Shown here piece by piece: positions 47,816-60,072 of a stretch of DNA of 64,000 nucleotides (the first letter of the stretch is position 1; every line of letters starts with the position of its first letter). Location: positions 17,953,710 through 18,017,709 of the forward strand of contig CM119270.1 of assembly GCA_051294375.1 (NCBI GenBank). Direction: 5' to 3'. The notes beneath the pieces are model-generated. The model had not been told where the DNA came from. It did not search any database and was given only the letters and a program-made list of their open reading frames with translations. A program made the position numbers and the translations under genes. Origin of the DNA: Paraspadella gotoi. Its lineage: Eukaryota; Chaetognatha.

Positions 47816-50640
47816 TAAATGTAAAAATAATCGAGATTATGCTTTGTACAAGACTGAGGCAGTCTAAAATATCGGCTCCAAATAAGTTTCACGTCTTTGG
47901 GCGAAGGAGAGAAAGTATAAACTCCCTGAAAAAGATAGGAACTGTTTGGGAGATTATATTAGGCGCTTGGAAACCATGAAAAAAAAAGGAGGTTTGGCAA
48001 CCGAGCGAGATAAACATCGCTCTTACTTATTCATGCCGAGGTCAAAGATATACGTTAGAAGAAAGGGAGGCGAAAAAGGAAAAGGGAGAGATAGAGAGAG
48101 AGAGAAAGAGAAAGAGAAAGAGAGAGAGAGAGAGAAGGAGAAAGAGAGAGAGAGTGATTTATGAGGCTTTGAAACAAAAAAGGGAGGGGAAAAAAGTGCA
48201 GAAATAAAAGTAGGTTTTTTTATTCTTTTTTTTTTTTGAAGAAAAATAAAAAAAAGATCTGGTTTTTTCAGGATCATAAAATATTTTTGGGCGGACAATT
48301 TTTACATTGTAGCTGCGATTCCAACAGTTAAACACAGACATTAACGTTTAAAAAGATTGTCAGCTTGTACAAAAGCTTTTTATCTAGTTTAACTGCGACT
48401 AAAAGCGCGATTCTGTTTTTTTTTTGCTTTTCAAAATAACGCGATTTGTGTAAATCATTTATGCTTTTAAAAAGAGCCTAAAAGTGTAGAAAAGTATTAT
48501 TTTGTATAGCTAACGTTTTTGAGAACATTTTTAGTCAGTGCTTGGATTTTAAAGTAATGAAATCTGTAATAAAATTAATTTTTTGCCGATTTGGCTTCCG
48601 TCCCTTTTTTTTTCTTTTTTTTTTTGCACAAGGAAAATTTTGTTTCTTATAATAGATTATCGAACCATATGTGCATTTCTGTGGTCACTATTAATAAAAA
48701 AAAAAAGCTACTGCATGGTATACAGGGTGGCCTTTATTCGCCTGCCGTTAAAAATTAAAAAGTCACACCGACAAACCGTCCAAAATAGTTTTGTTGAAGG
48801 TTTGGCGACAAATGTAAAAAAAATATGTAATTCTGTTGAATGTGTAAAGAAAAAGATTATTTCTCAATAACATTTAAAATACATTAATAAAAGAGCATAA
48901 AAATGATTCTAGCTGCGGGTTTATAAGGGTCATCATGCGAAATACTGCTAACTTTCTTTCTAAGCCTTATTCATTATTCATTCATAAGCATTAAGCATTA
49001 TTTTTTAAGCAATATCGAGTCAGCGCTTTTGCAAGATACGCTTTGCAATCAGTACATAAATATTTCTCGCAGTCGAGAACCTCGTGAACCCCCAAAAAAT
49101 CTTCTCAGAAATGGACATATGGTGATAAAATCCAAAACAAAAAGTGGATAAAGAAAGACAAACTTTTTGAAAGTTTTGTTTTATTTTAATTTTGTTTTTT
49201 ATTTGTTTTGCTTTTCTGCAGAAACAGACGACACCAGCGGAACGAGCTGTTAGTATTTTTTATAAAAAAAAAGGCCTGAAAACGAATTCCGTACAAAATA
49301 AAATAAAAAAAATTACATTTATATTTTTTCTCTACTTCCGAATACGAAACAACTCTTAACACCTTTTTTTATTTCTACACTTACACGAAAATAATACTCT
49401 TTAAATAATATCAACGCAACGAGAATGATGGCATGCCAATTACGTGGGGACACCCAACTACATGGGGGGGAGAAAAGTCTTAAGGGGACGAGAAAGGTCT
49501 TTGGATTTAATTCTAATCAATACAAAGTGATATAATAGTTAAGTAACTAAAGTTTTCTTCGTTTTGCTATTGTTATTCGTCAAAAAAGATATACATCTCG
49601 TTTAAGTAATATTTTTTTAATATTTGTGTCCTAGGCAGTATGAACAGTGTAGACAACTTGGCATTCTTTGCAATACTGATTCAGTATAAAAGTGACATCA
49701 TTCTGTAATTTCCTAGGCAAGAAATGATTTTATCTTTTATTTTAGCTCTGCATTTTAAACATTTGTGACTTTTTGTTTATTATTTATTTACATTTGTTTA
49801 TATATTCATTTTATTAAATATTTTTTTAAAATGCAGAAAAGTATTCTAAATATAGGAAACAATAATAACTATAATAACAAAAACCAAAGCAACAACAAAA
49901 CAACAACATTAACTACTACTATGACCAATACTTACAACCAATCTTTTTGATTTTTTTCTGCTTCAATAACTTCCCTTTTCACACACAATTAATATGAATA
50001 ATTTTTTTGACATTTCTTCCTCTTTAAACTTCTTTATATAATTTATTAATTACGATTATGTCGTTTACTACTATATTTCGATTATCTCATTTTTAATCTC
50101 GCGATAATGCCGGGGACAATTTAACTCTTTTCTCTTTTTTATATTGCTTTCATTTCCCGATTTCAATACAAAGATCCCTAATCTTTAAACATAAAAAAAA
50201 GGAAACTCAAGCGTTTTTTCTTTTTTTCCCCCTTTCTCCCTTCCCTTACCCTCATCGATCTACCACTACTTTCCTCACCCGGCTTCATTCTCTGTCATCC
50301 ACCATCTTTATTTTTTGCATCGACGCCAACGCCATCCGACTCTTTTCCTCCATTTTTTTCCCTTTTTTTCCTTTTTTTTCCTTTTATCTACTTCACTTTC
50401 TCATGTTTTTTTAAAAATTTTTTTTCTCTGAATTTTTATTTTTCTCTCTTTATTTTCACACATTCTTTGACACATTCTATCTTTGACTTTCCCATCTTTA
50501 TCCCATTCAAACTTCCACCCACCGTTGCGCCTCAATCTTTCTTCCATCTTAAATCCCCCCAAACTACCCAAACCGCCGTCCATCTTCTCTCCCTCCTTCC
50601 CCCACATCTCCCCCCCCCATCTTCTACCCTCCCCCGCTAG

Positions 50641-50909
50641 GTTCCTCCCCCGAGTCGGGCCAATCGCCCCATCGGGGTCACCCTTACGACGAGGAGGGCA
50701 TAGAGCCGGAGGGGCCTGGAGACCCTGGTGGGGCGCACCCTTATGGACAGGGCGCCTCTGGTCACCACCCCCGGTTCAGCATCGTCAGCAACCACCTCAC
50801 CACCCCCAACCACCTCCCAAAGTCCCACAAAAGTCACTACGAGTTGGTGGTGGAGGACGAGAAGGAGGATCACAAATACTGGGACGTGTCGGGAAGCCGC
50901 CTTTCCCAG
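50641..50909 (+). CDS. Juxtamembrane cytoplasmic exon (inverted copy)
   Basis: 269-bp exon bounded by a strong polypyrimidine tract with acceptor CCCGCTAG and donor CAG/GTAAGG. Entered in phase 1 from the preceding exon, it is open throughout (90 codons with the donated base) and ends in phase 0, which matches the next exon. It reads SSPESGQSPHRGHPYDEEG, then PRFSIVSNHL, then YELVVEDEKEDHKYW and SGSRLSQ. The acidic, charged stretch about 20 residues before the transmembrane helix is typical of the cytoplasmic side of a type II protein. Indels in other copies offer alternative readings of the middle (KSHKEVTTSLVVEDE), so individual residues there are unsure. The acidic end is supported by several copies. 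Confidence 0.6.
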
Positions 50910-51424
50910 GTAAGGGTTGTTAGGGTTGGCTTGTGAATTAAGGTTTTGGGAGGGAGTAGTATGGTGGATTGGGTAGTTTAGGTGGAGAACGGGTGCGTGG
51001 TAGACTCGGATGGGAGTAGGGTAAAGTAAGATAAATTTGTTAGTTTGTTAGTTTCTAAGATCATCAGCTCATTTTATGAGACTCAATTTCTTTGCAGGTA
51101 TACTATGCATAAAGTGCAATACTTGGATGTTATTTGTCACTCAGAAAGCCTAATAATTTAATCAGATAATGTAGGTTGAAATTAAACACAAGAATTAATC
51201 ATAAGAATTTAAATTTATGGTAACTACATTTAGAAGAATTTGAAGAACTCGAGTTATCAAATTGTCAAAACTGAAAAAAATATAAAACTTTGTGTCCAAA
51301 AATATTTAACGAATCAAAGAGACGATTGCGATTGCTTGGGTGAACTACCATCTTTTTCCCCACTATTTTTTTTAATTTACCCCATAACCACCCCACCCTA
51401 AACCACCTCTCCCCTTAACCACAG

Positions 51425-51546
51425 TGGTGCCTGATTCGACCGCAAGAACTCCTCATTTTCCTCTTCTTGGTCGGACTTGTCGGCATCGTGATCCTCCTCA
51501 TCTACCTTGTCTTTCTCACGCCGGGAACACTCAAAGAAGACCCAAG
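51425..51546 (+). CDS. Transmembrane-helix exon (inverted copy)
   Basis: 122-bp exon between acceptor TTAACCACAG and donor CCAAG/GTGAGA. Entered in phase 0 it encodes a single long hydrophobic helix: ELLIFLFLVGLVGIVILLIY, then LVFLTPGTLKEDP. Voting over copies suggests the start is WLPDSTARELL; the copy here has compensating deletions giving WCLIRPQELL and the same frame afterwards. About 23 uncharged residues follow acidic and charged sequence, with glycosylation sequons in the next exon, so the topology is type II (N terminus inside). The LTP motif straight after the helix is also seen after the helix of vertebrate DPP6 and DPP10. It ends in phase 2, matching the next exon. Confidence 0.65.
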
Positions 51547-52353
51547 GTGAGAGAGAGAGAGAGAGACGTTTCAATACATTTAATGTATTTATTGTAGTTG
51601 TCTCTTTATTGATGATCTAAACATATAAGTTTTCAATGGCAAAATTGATGTATAGATTTGTTAACTGTTAGCATAGTGTTTCTTTCACAAGCAAATCATT
51701 TAGACGTTGCGTTAGTATTTCACGACTAATTCTAGACGTTCAAGAGATCCGAATCGGAAAGTCATGAATCATGAAAGTGATGCATTGCTAATGACTTTAT
51801 TTTGTAGCTAATTAATGATAAGGAATAAATATTTAAAAAAAAACGATTGTTTATGAACAAAATTATATTTAAAAATCAAAATGCAAGGACATTGGCAGTG
51901 TTTATCTTTGTTTATTTTTGTGGCAAAAGTTTTAAAAATTTACGTTTAACTAAACACACGAGATTTTGTTTTTCAATCTGACGATATACTTTTTGTTGAA
52001 AGTTAAATAACAGGTAGTTTAGCTCATTAAACTCACTCAATATTCTTCTACTTTCATTTTCCTTTCCTTAACCACATCGTCTTTTATAGGTACCCCAAGA
52101 TCCCTAGGTAAGTAAAAATGTGGTAATGTTGCATGGTTCGACCTTACCTTTTATTCAATTGCATGAAGATTGCAGTGTAGGGTCAAGTCAAGTCAGAAAC
52201 AAATCAAATTTTTTTGTTTATAATTGTTATTTTCTAGTAAGTATTTCACCTATAAATCTCAGATTAAGGAAAATAAACGCTAAAACTCAAGGTTGAAACG
52301 AGTCACCAATTTAAAATATTTTTTTTCTTTTTCTCTTTTTCTCTTCTTTTCAG

Positions 52354-52419
52354 TGAAAACAATTCCACAAAACCTTACTACAGATTACAGATTAATGATA
52401 AGTCGCAATGGCTTGAGAG
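52354..52419 (+). CDS. Extracellular stalk exon with N-glycosylation sequons (inverted copy)
   Basis: 66-bp exon between acceptor CTTCTTTTCAG and donor GAGAG/GTAAGA. Phase 2 entry completes a Ser codon. It reads SENNSTKPYYRLQ, then INDKSQWLE, and exits in phase 2. NNS and NST are overlapping N-glycosylation sequons directly after the membrane helix, which supports an extracellular location. The exon body is almost unchanged in all four copies. Confidence 0.6.
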
Positions 52420-52532
52420 GTAAGACAAGGGTACAATGCACGTTTTTTTTTTAAATATATTCGCATTATTCGTAACTATAAAAAAATGTATAATGAAAAT
52501 CTTTCTCCCATTCCCCCTCTCTCCCAACAAAG

Positions 52533-52619
52533 GGTTGACCTCACTGAAGAAGTGTTTGGACGCAGATCAAAAAGCAGAGGCTGACCAAAAAAATTTCTCC
52601 ATCTTCCCAAAATGGGAAC
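52533..52619 (+). CDS. Ectodomain-start exon, DPP-like (inverted copy)
   Basis: Exon after a C/T-rich tract ending CCAACAAAG. Phase 2 entry gives RVDLTEEVFGRR. One base missing here, present in copies 1 and 2, is needed to continue as FKKAEADQKNFSIFPKW. The end is uncertain; GGAAC/GTGAAT is the nearest donor. The pattern LTP, sequon, short linker, then L-T-x-E-(E/D)-x-F-x-x-x-F recalls the beginning of the dipeptidyl-peptidase-like ectodomain, where vertebrate DPP6 has VTVEDLFSEDF. The spacing to the next Trp is longer here, so the family assignment is tentative. No catalytic-domain exon (GWSYGG region) is present in the window. Confidence 0.45.
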
Positions 52620-52658
52620 GTGAATAGTTATAATAATTATAAATATCTTTCTTGTTAG

Positions 52659-52757
52659 ACAAAAAAAAAATGTTACATCTCTCCTCGCGGACGTTTTTTT
52701 AAAAATTTTTTCTCGAGTCCGAAACGCCGCGAGGATAACAACAACAACAGCAATAGA
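52659..52757 (+). CDS. Possible further ectodomain exon
   Basis: Speculative. After a 39-nt stretch that begins GTGAAT and ends TTCTTGTTAG, a segment reads NVTSLLADV, then FLKFFLEFRNAAED (using votes from copy 1) and ends at a strong GTGAGT donor. NVT would be another sequon. An oligo-A and an oligo-T run make the frame unreliable. It could equally be intron. Confidence 0.2.
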
Positions 52758-55700
52758 GTGAGTGAGTATTTTTAAAATCTTTCCAATGCTTTTCTCGGAG
52801 AGACCTGATTGAACTACAAGACGGAATAAAAGAACAACAAGAGCTACCAACATCACAACAACAACAACAACAAAAATCATCATCCACCAAGTATGCCATT
52901 ATAACCTTTGATTAAAACCGACCAAAAAAAAAATATGTGTTGACTCATTGTGCAGGATACAAAGTTTAATGTAAATCAGCGTAGCGGTGTCACTAATTAT
53001 TTCTTGTTGCGCCTTAGTACCTATCGTTTAATTATTAGCCACATTTTAAGTAAAAAGAGGAAAAAAAAAACTTGTTCTTTGCATAATGAAGCAATACTTT
53101 TTTTTTTTGAAAAATACAATCAGTTGCTATTATAGATGAATACATATTCCAATTCCCCAAGTTAGATAAATCATTCTTCATAAGGACTAATTCATTTCCC
53201 GCATACTGAATTATACTATTGTTAAGCTTATTTTTAAGTACATTGTTAAAGATATTGTTAAATCGTAATCGAAAGCAAGAGTGTTTTACTTGCGGCGATT
53301 ACAGCTGTTCTTTTTTTTCTCTCGGACACCCTGAAAAAAAACATACTAAAAATAAATTTTAAATTAATTTAAGGCAAAAAAATGTTTTTTTAAAGTTTTT
53401 CAGCGATGTCTGTAGAGTATAAAGTACGAATTATCTGCAGTCAATTTAGTTTACGATTCACTTTGTTATATTGACATTGAACTCATAAGTATTCTCATCA
53501 ACTTAAAACGATGAAGTTCTTTAATTGTATTTTTTACGGAACTTTCTTCGTAACTTGGCTGATGGAAAGGATTAGTTTTAAATATGGTGAGTGAATTTTA
53601 ATCATTATCCTAAAGTGGAAAGCGTTAAGAAAAACTATCATTGAAAGCTAATCCTAACTTTTGGCTACGAAGTAGTAAAGTAGTTTAGGAAAACTTAATA
53701 TATTGGCCATATATTTAACGTGAAGCAGTGAAAAAAAAAACAAAACAAAAAAACATCGACGCACGGAGTTTTGTCGATCGCAAAAAATATCCAACTCGAA
53801 TCACTGCCTTTTTCCTGCTTTTAAAACGAACAAGTAGATGACTCTTTTCATTGTAGATATCGTTGTCACGGAATTCATCTTAACAGTAAAAAAACAAAAA
53901 CAAACAAAAGTAGATATCATTAGAAAAAAAAAAACCAAAATCTGAAACCGAGAATGTTTTCCTTTTAATCCTTTAAACATTCTCTCCCTCCCGAATTAAG
54001 AATCTCGGAAAAATAAACAAAAAAAAACAAAAAAAAACAAAGTAGTCTCCGTCATAGTTATTTTTAACTAAGTTCACAACATTCATTAGAGTCTTGTGAA
54101 AAGATGATCGCGATTGTAATTGTGATAAGGAAACGACTTTTTTTCACGGCTCGTCGTTTTTTTTGAATCGGAGTTCGTGACTTCGATTCACGAACGAGCT
54201 CGGACTTCCGACTCCGAATGTTCATTTGTTTTCCTTTTAAATTTTTTTTTTGTTTGCTATTTATTCGCTTCGTCGCGCCCTCTCTCGGGGTTTTTCGGAG
54301 TCCGAATGTTTCTTTCACGACAAGAACCGGTCACCTATCACACGTTAGCCTTTCAAGCCATTGAAGAATAGCATTTGATAACACCTTTAACTGCATTTTA
54401 TGTTCCTTACACGCATTCCATGAATCATTTTTATTTAAAAAAAAAAAATGCCATTAGAGATATAATTCGTGACCGGACGGCAGTATCAATTGGTCCTTAG
54501 AATTTTTTCGGTGTTTTTACTAATTCGTTTCAGTTCTCCATTTTCTCTCCAATACCAACATATGGTCTTGAAATTGTTACGTCAAGTAAATTAATAATGT
54601 ATAAATGAAATTGTGCGACCTGCAGCTTGTTTCTCACAGTGAGTCGAAGGAGCTGTTTGATTTGCCTACTCTTGCACAGTAGTATTTTTTTAATTTAGAT
54701 GAGTTTATATATATATCAACCTGTTAAGTTTGTAGATGTAGGAAATTTTTCTGGTTTCAAGAAGGGTGGAGACGACGACTAAAAAAAAAAAAACAAAAAA
54801 CGTGACCCTGCATATACGCTATATCCGATAAAATGCAGTTAACCATCTCGGTATTTTGAAACAGATACAAATTTAACGAATGGAATCCCGAAAACATATA
54901 ATTACATTTTTTTTTTTCAATTATTTTCTCTTTTTCAGAAGTAAACTTTTAACTAATGTCTTTATTTACCCCCCCTTTTTTTTTTGTATCTTCAAATAAC
55001 AAAACCGAGTTTTGCTTTGATCACGTACAGAAACATTTCAGTGGCCAAAACGGAAAAAAACAGCTTTTCATTAATCTGTATATTTTCTTCAGTGACTTCA
55101 AACTAACTCTTTAGTTTCCACCATCGATCAAAAAAAAGAAAAAAAAGAGGGGATCCATAGTTTTATTACTAATAACTTTGGAAGCGCTTGTTGTAAAAGC
55201 TTGTCTCCCAAAGTCTCATGACGTTATTCACACCCGTAGAGGAAAATCATCTGTGTTAATTTTGTTTTACGTCCAAGATATGTTACCAGCAACGTGTTGA
55301 CTTATCATCATTGTATCTTTTTAAAAAAAAAAACTAACCACACAATCCCTGAAACACTGAAGAAAAATTGTTTTCTCTGTAAATAATCGTAACGCGTTGG
55401 ATGTTTAAAAAAAAAATACGAACGTTGTAAAGATAAGACATAAAAAAGAGCAAAAATAAAAGAACAACAAAGAAAATATCCCATCCAAAAAAAAACAAAC
55501 AAAAAAACTAAATGTACAGAGTGTCGTCGCCTGATTGTTTTTCAAAGCTGGAAATATTTCATGTTTCCTTCTTATTTTTCTTTTTTTTTCACAAAATTTA
55601 CTATTTTTTTTGTCTCCCTCTGACACGTGACTCTCTCTCTCTCTCTCATTCTGTACTTTAAGTTTTCTTAGTTTTTTTTTCGTCCAAAAAAGGAAAAAAA

Positions 55701-56003
55701 ATGCTCGAAGATATTGTTCAAATAATTTGCAATTGTCTTTTTGGAGCGATCGCTGCAAACCATGTGCAACTCTTACTAGTCATTCCATTGTCAATTTTTT
55801 CAAAAAACTAAATTAATGTTCTTTTTTTTTTCTAGATTATTTGTTAAGATTTTTTTTTTAGTAATCGTGTCCAATAATGTAGTAGGCGTAAAAGTTTTAA
55901 CCCGATAAAATATTTTTTCTCAAGTTTTTTTTTTTTCCGAAAACCAAAAAAATCCAATGAAACAAATTCTGACATTTCTGTCAGAAAAATAATAATAATT
56001 AAA

Positions 56004-56013
56004 NNNNNNNNNN
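56004..56013. other. Assembly gap (10 N) with duplicated flanks
   Basis: 10 Ns flanked on both sides by nearly the same 46 bases (TGAAACAAATTCTGAC through the AATAAT run), which occur once at the matching place in the other block B copies. The ends overlapped and were not merged. Confidence 0.95.
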
Positions 56014-59000
56014 TGAAACAAATTCTGACTTTTCTGTCAGAAAAATAATAATAATAAAAAAAAGAAGAATTCGAGTCATGACCCTGCTTTCCTTGATTTC
56101 AGTTATGTCGCGCACCTAATCATTTGTGAGAAAAAAAATAAATCACATAATGTTATCTACTACACTAGTATTTAATTGCTTGCTTCACCAAATGTAGTAG
56201 TAGTCGCATCCTACAGTTGCCAGCAACCTCCCGCGATTGCCCAAAAAAAAAAAAAAAATAGCCTAAATGGGATTAAATAAGAGCTTTAATTATGCTTAAA
56301 ATAAAAGGTTGCGTCCGAGTTAATAAGTTCTTTCTTTTTCCAAAAAAAAAGGTAGGTAGAAAAGAAAACTTTTAACTCGGATTAGAAATAATAAAAGCAA
56401 TTGTATGGATGCTGTAGTCATTCCTTTATTTGCAGCCTTTTCTTGACTTTCAGTTATTTTCAAAATTTTCCATTATTATCTATTTTTTTATCTTTCATAG
56501 ATACCATAGTTTAGTTTACACTGGCCAAAGTGTTGTCTATACCTAGATTCCTTACATCTTTATATGTGCCTGAGTTTCAATCAAATACGTACCTGAATAA
56601 AAAAAAAAGGAAGATGCCCCTGGGTTGTTAAGGAGAATTCATCTCGGAAAAAAGAAAAAGAAGACTAAATACAGGTAACGCCAAAGATTTTATAATGTAG
56701 TTTTTTGTATTTTTCAAATATTTGTTTTACATATTTTATATGGGTAATAATAAAAATTAAAAAATAAAATCAAAAACACAACCTGTGGAGCACCAGTGAG
56801 ATTCATAGCTGTCGTCTCATCTCTTTTAACTTAAGATGCTTAATATTTATCGTAACATAATATTGTATTATAACTTAATAAGTCTAAATGATAATGAAAA
56901 CGTCACGAGTGATGAAATAAAGAATATTATCTAAAGATTGTTTTTAAAATAATCAAAAAATGTTAAAAGACGATGAGCAATCCCGGAGTTTATAACAAAA
57001 TTACCTCCTTTCCCCCCTGTTTCATTTCCAAGTAGATTAGGCTAATACATAACATGGTCGATATCAACCCTAATTTCTTTTTAATAAAATGGACCAAAAT
57101 CAATCCTAATTTCGAATCTCTAAATGGTATGACGCATCCTCGCCATCATATTTTCATCTCCTTGCTTCTTTTTTTCTACTCACCGACAATATATCATTTA
57201 ATTAATATAAAGACTAACTCGGAAAAGTATAATATGTGCGGCCCACTAAAATTAAAACTAGACTAAAAGTTCCCCCCCTTTCTCTCGTTGCCCTTTTTTC
57301 CCCTTTAGAATTCGTCCGACACGTTATTTTTGTTTGGATGTCCACTAGAGGAGCTCTTTTCCCTTTCCCGTTTGACCGCTCAACTGTTTTTTTTATTTTT
57401 ATGTTTAGTGGGAGGGGAAATAAAACGGCTCCCTCTCACTCTCTGACTGTAACATATATCTGCGTATATATATATATACATATATTTAGAAACTAAAATT
57501 GAGTAGAATAGTAAACCGATTAACTTCAGGTTTTTATTTTCAATAATAAAAAAAAATTAGAGGAAGTAAGGTTTTTAACAAAAAAAACCTTATTCCACCG
57601 ATAATATTTCTTTTTTTATTTTTCTTTCCGCTGAATATCGACTTTAATGACGTCGATCCTTCAAACGCGGTTTTTTTTATGGAAAGAACCAAAGTTTCTA
57701 AATGAGAAACGAGAAAATAAAGTCATTTCAAATTTATGAATATGTGTATATATTCATAACCGGGAAATTTGTCATATTTTTTTATCCGAGACATTGCCGA
57801 CCTTTAAGTCCGAATCAGAGAGTCGATCGCATTGAGAAAAAAAAAGGAACCAAAACAAAAAAATTATGACCGAATCTAGATGAAAAATAGGAAACGTAAG
57901 CCTCACATTTAAGCTCCGCCCTTTTTCCCCCATTCCCGATGAAAATAACAAAAACAAAAGGTCAAAGCAAAAACAAAGAAAAAAAAACGATAGAGAGAGA
58001 ACAATATACCAAGAATTCAAATATAAATTTAAAAAAATACAAATATAAAAAAAAAAGAAACTCATACACACACAAAAAAAAAACGAGGAAAAAAAAAGAG
58101 TGAATGAAACGAGAAGGAATTTGAGAGGCGGACGTCACCTGTAGGCCACGCTCTCACAAGCACGCTCACATTCACGCACAATCACACGCCACACCATATT
58201 TTTCGCACCATCTCGTCTTTATATATATTTGCGGGTTCTTTATTTTTTTACTTCCATTTCACAGCAAAAAAAAAGAAGGAAATCCCTCACATTAATTTTT
58301 CTTTTTTTTTTCTCACACACATTTTTACTGCCTTTTTGCAGTTTGAATGATACAATATATAGACGAATATTTATTTATACATACCATTGGTATTCGGTTA
58401 CCAATTTTTTTCCCTTTTTCATTATTATTATTAATATTACTATTATTTTTTCACATTGAATTTTTTCACACTCAATTACGAACGAGCTGTATTCTAGCAA
58501 AAGCCGTGAGTTAATTCACTTTTCTTTTTCTACTTAACTTTTTTTCTTTCGTAGGTTTTTCTCTGTGGATATCATTGCCTGGGCGTCAATGGAGAAATTA
58601 TTTTGAACATCGGGACTCAATCGTGAAAGATATGAAGTGTGAACGCAGTGAATAAAATCAATCACGTGATTTTGGAAAGTGAGAGAATAAACTAATGAGC
58701 TTATAAGTATATTCGTTAGGTTTTCATTTTTTCTGATGATTTTTTTTAGGTTTGAGGTCTAATGTGACAATTTAAGATATTTATCACGATAATAACGAAA
58801 ATAATATCGAAAAAAAAACATACCTAAATTTCCGCTACATAAGTACGATAAACAAGTCGAAACGATTGAACGAATCCCGATGCTCGATTGTTTTCTCCCG
58901 AAAAACGCGCTTCTCGGAATGGATAATCCGCTTTTTAGTCCTTTTTTGATTTCCTTTAAATCCGCTGGGTAGCACTGGGTTCGCTTGCTTCGCTACTAAC

Positions 59001-59980
59001 AAATGATCAGTTTCCCAAAAAATCTGCGTTTTGATCTGCGCATATCATTTTCTTAGCCGATTTTTTTTTTAAATAGTTCTCAGTCATCCTCGTCATCAAG
59101 CTTGAAATCAAGACCGAAAAGCGGATGATTAAAAAAAAAAAGATGATAAAAAGATGAATAAATGATATTTCAAAAAATCAAAATAATAACGAACAAAGAA
59201 ATCATTGCCTTGTAGTAAGGGGGTTCTTAGTAGATAAAAACCGAATTTTTTTTTATTTTTACGATTTTAAAACAGAAAGTCGTAATTATATCGAAAAAAA
59301 AGAAGAAAAAAAACGGCATAGTTGTTTTTTTTATAAAAAAAACTTCCGTTTTAAACGTGTATATTCATGTGTAAACCAAAAAAAGTGAGCCAAGCCTTGA
59401 CTTAATTGAAAGTTCACTCCTTCTAACCAACCTTCAGAGCCTCTGACGACTTAATCACTAAACTATAAACTAAAAACAAGTTTTTATCTTTTTAGATAAA
59501 AAAAAACAAACTTATCATACTTTCTATACCAATCTCTCCCACCCACCCAATCGGAAAGCGACCCATTAAAAATCGCATTGTAAACAAATTTTTATTTAAA
59601 AAAAAAATCATTTATTGATATTGTCGATTTTCTCTCTCTCTCTCTGTTTCCTATAGACAAACGGGCATACGAACGAATACCAAAAAAAAAAATACCAAAG
59701 CGAAACAAAATAAAAACAAAGACAAAACACAAAACAGGCCAGATCGATCAAGTCCTTTTTCCCTTCGGCAACGCAAATGGCGCTCGCAATTTCAGTTTTA
59801 TTTTCTTTTTTTTTGTTGTCATTTTACATTTTTACAATTTTGGTAATTTACATAAAAGGCATATCACGCGTTGCTCTTTCGTTTTTTTTCTTTCCCGACG
59901 GATAGAAAACGAATACTTGTCAGTCTCTCTTCCCCGAAAAGAAATGTATAATTGTATGATCAAGATGTAAGGGGACGTAA

Positions 59981-60072
59981 GTATTTGAGTATTTGGGTAT
60001 TTGGGTATTTTGGTATTTGGGTATTTGGATATTGGGTATTTGGGCATTTGGGTATTTGGGTATTTGGGTACT
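59981..60072. repeat. TATTTGGG octamer minisatellite, inverted copy
   Basis: Inverted counterpart of 14356-14445, with a more regular array (about eleven GTATTTGG units) than the clean copies. Confidence 0.8.

Larger units (their letters stand above)
45883..52990. repeat. Block A, copy 4 (inverted)
   Basis: Inverted copy of block A, the mirror image of 38736-45880. The exons are on the plus strand here and are the easiest to read of the noisy copies. The two arms share the same small deletions, which suggests they are the two strands of one molecule. Intronic stretches 46070-50640, 50915-51420 and 51550-52350 show nothing beyond simple repeats, apart from the telomere-like tract at 46278 and the ATTT array at 47517. 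Confidence 0.85.
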
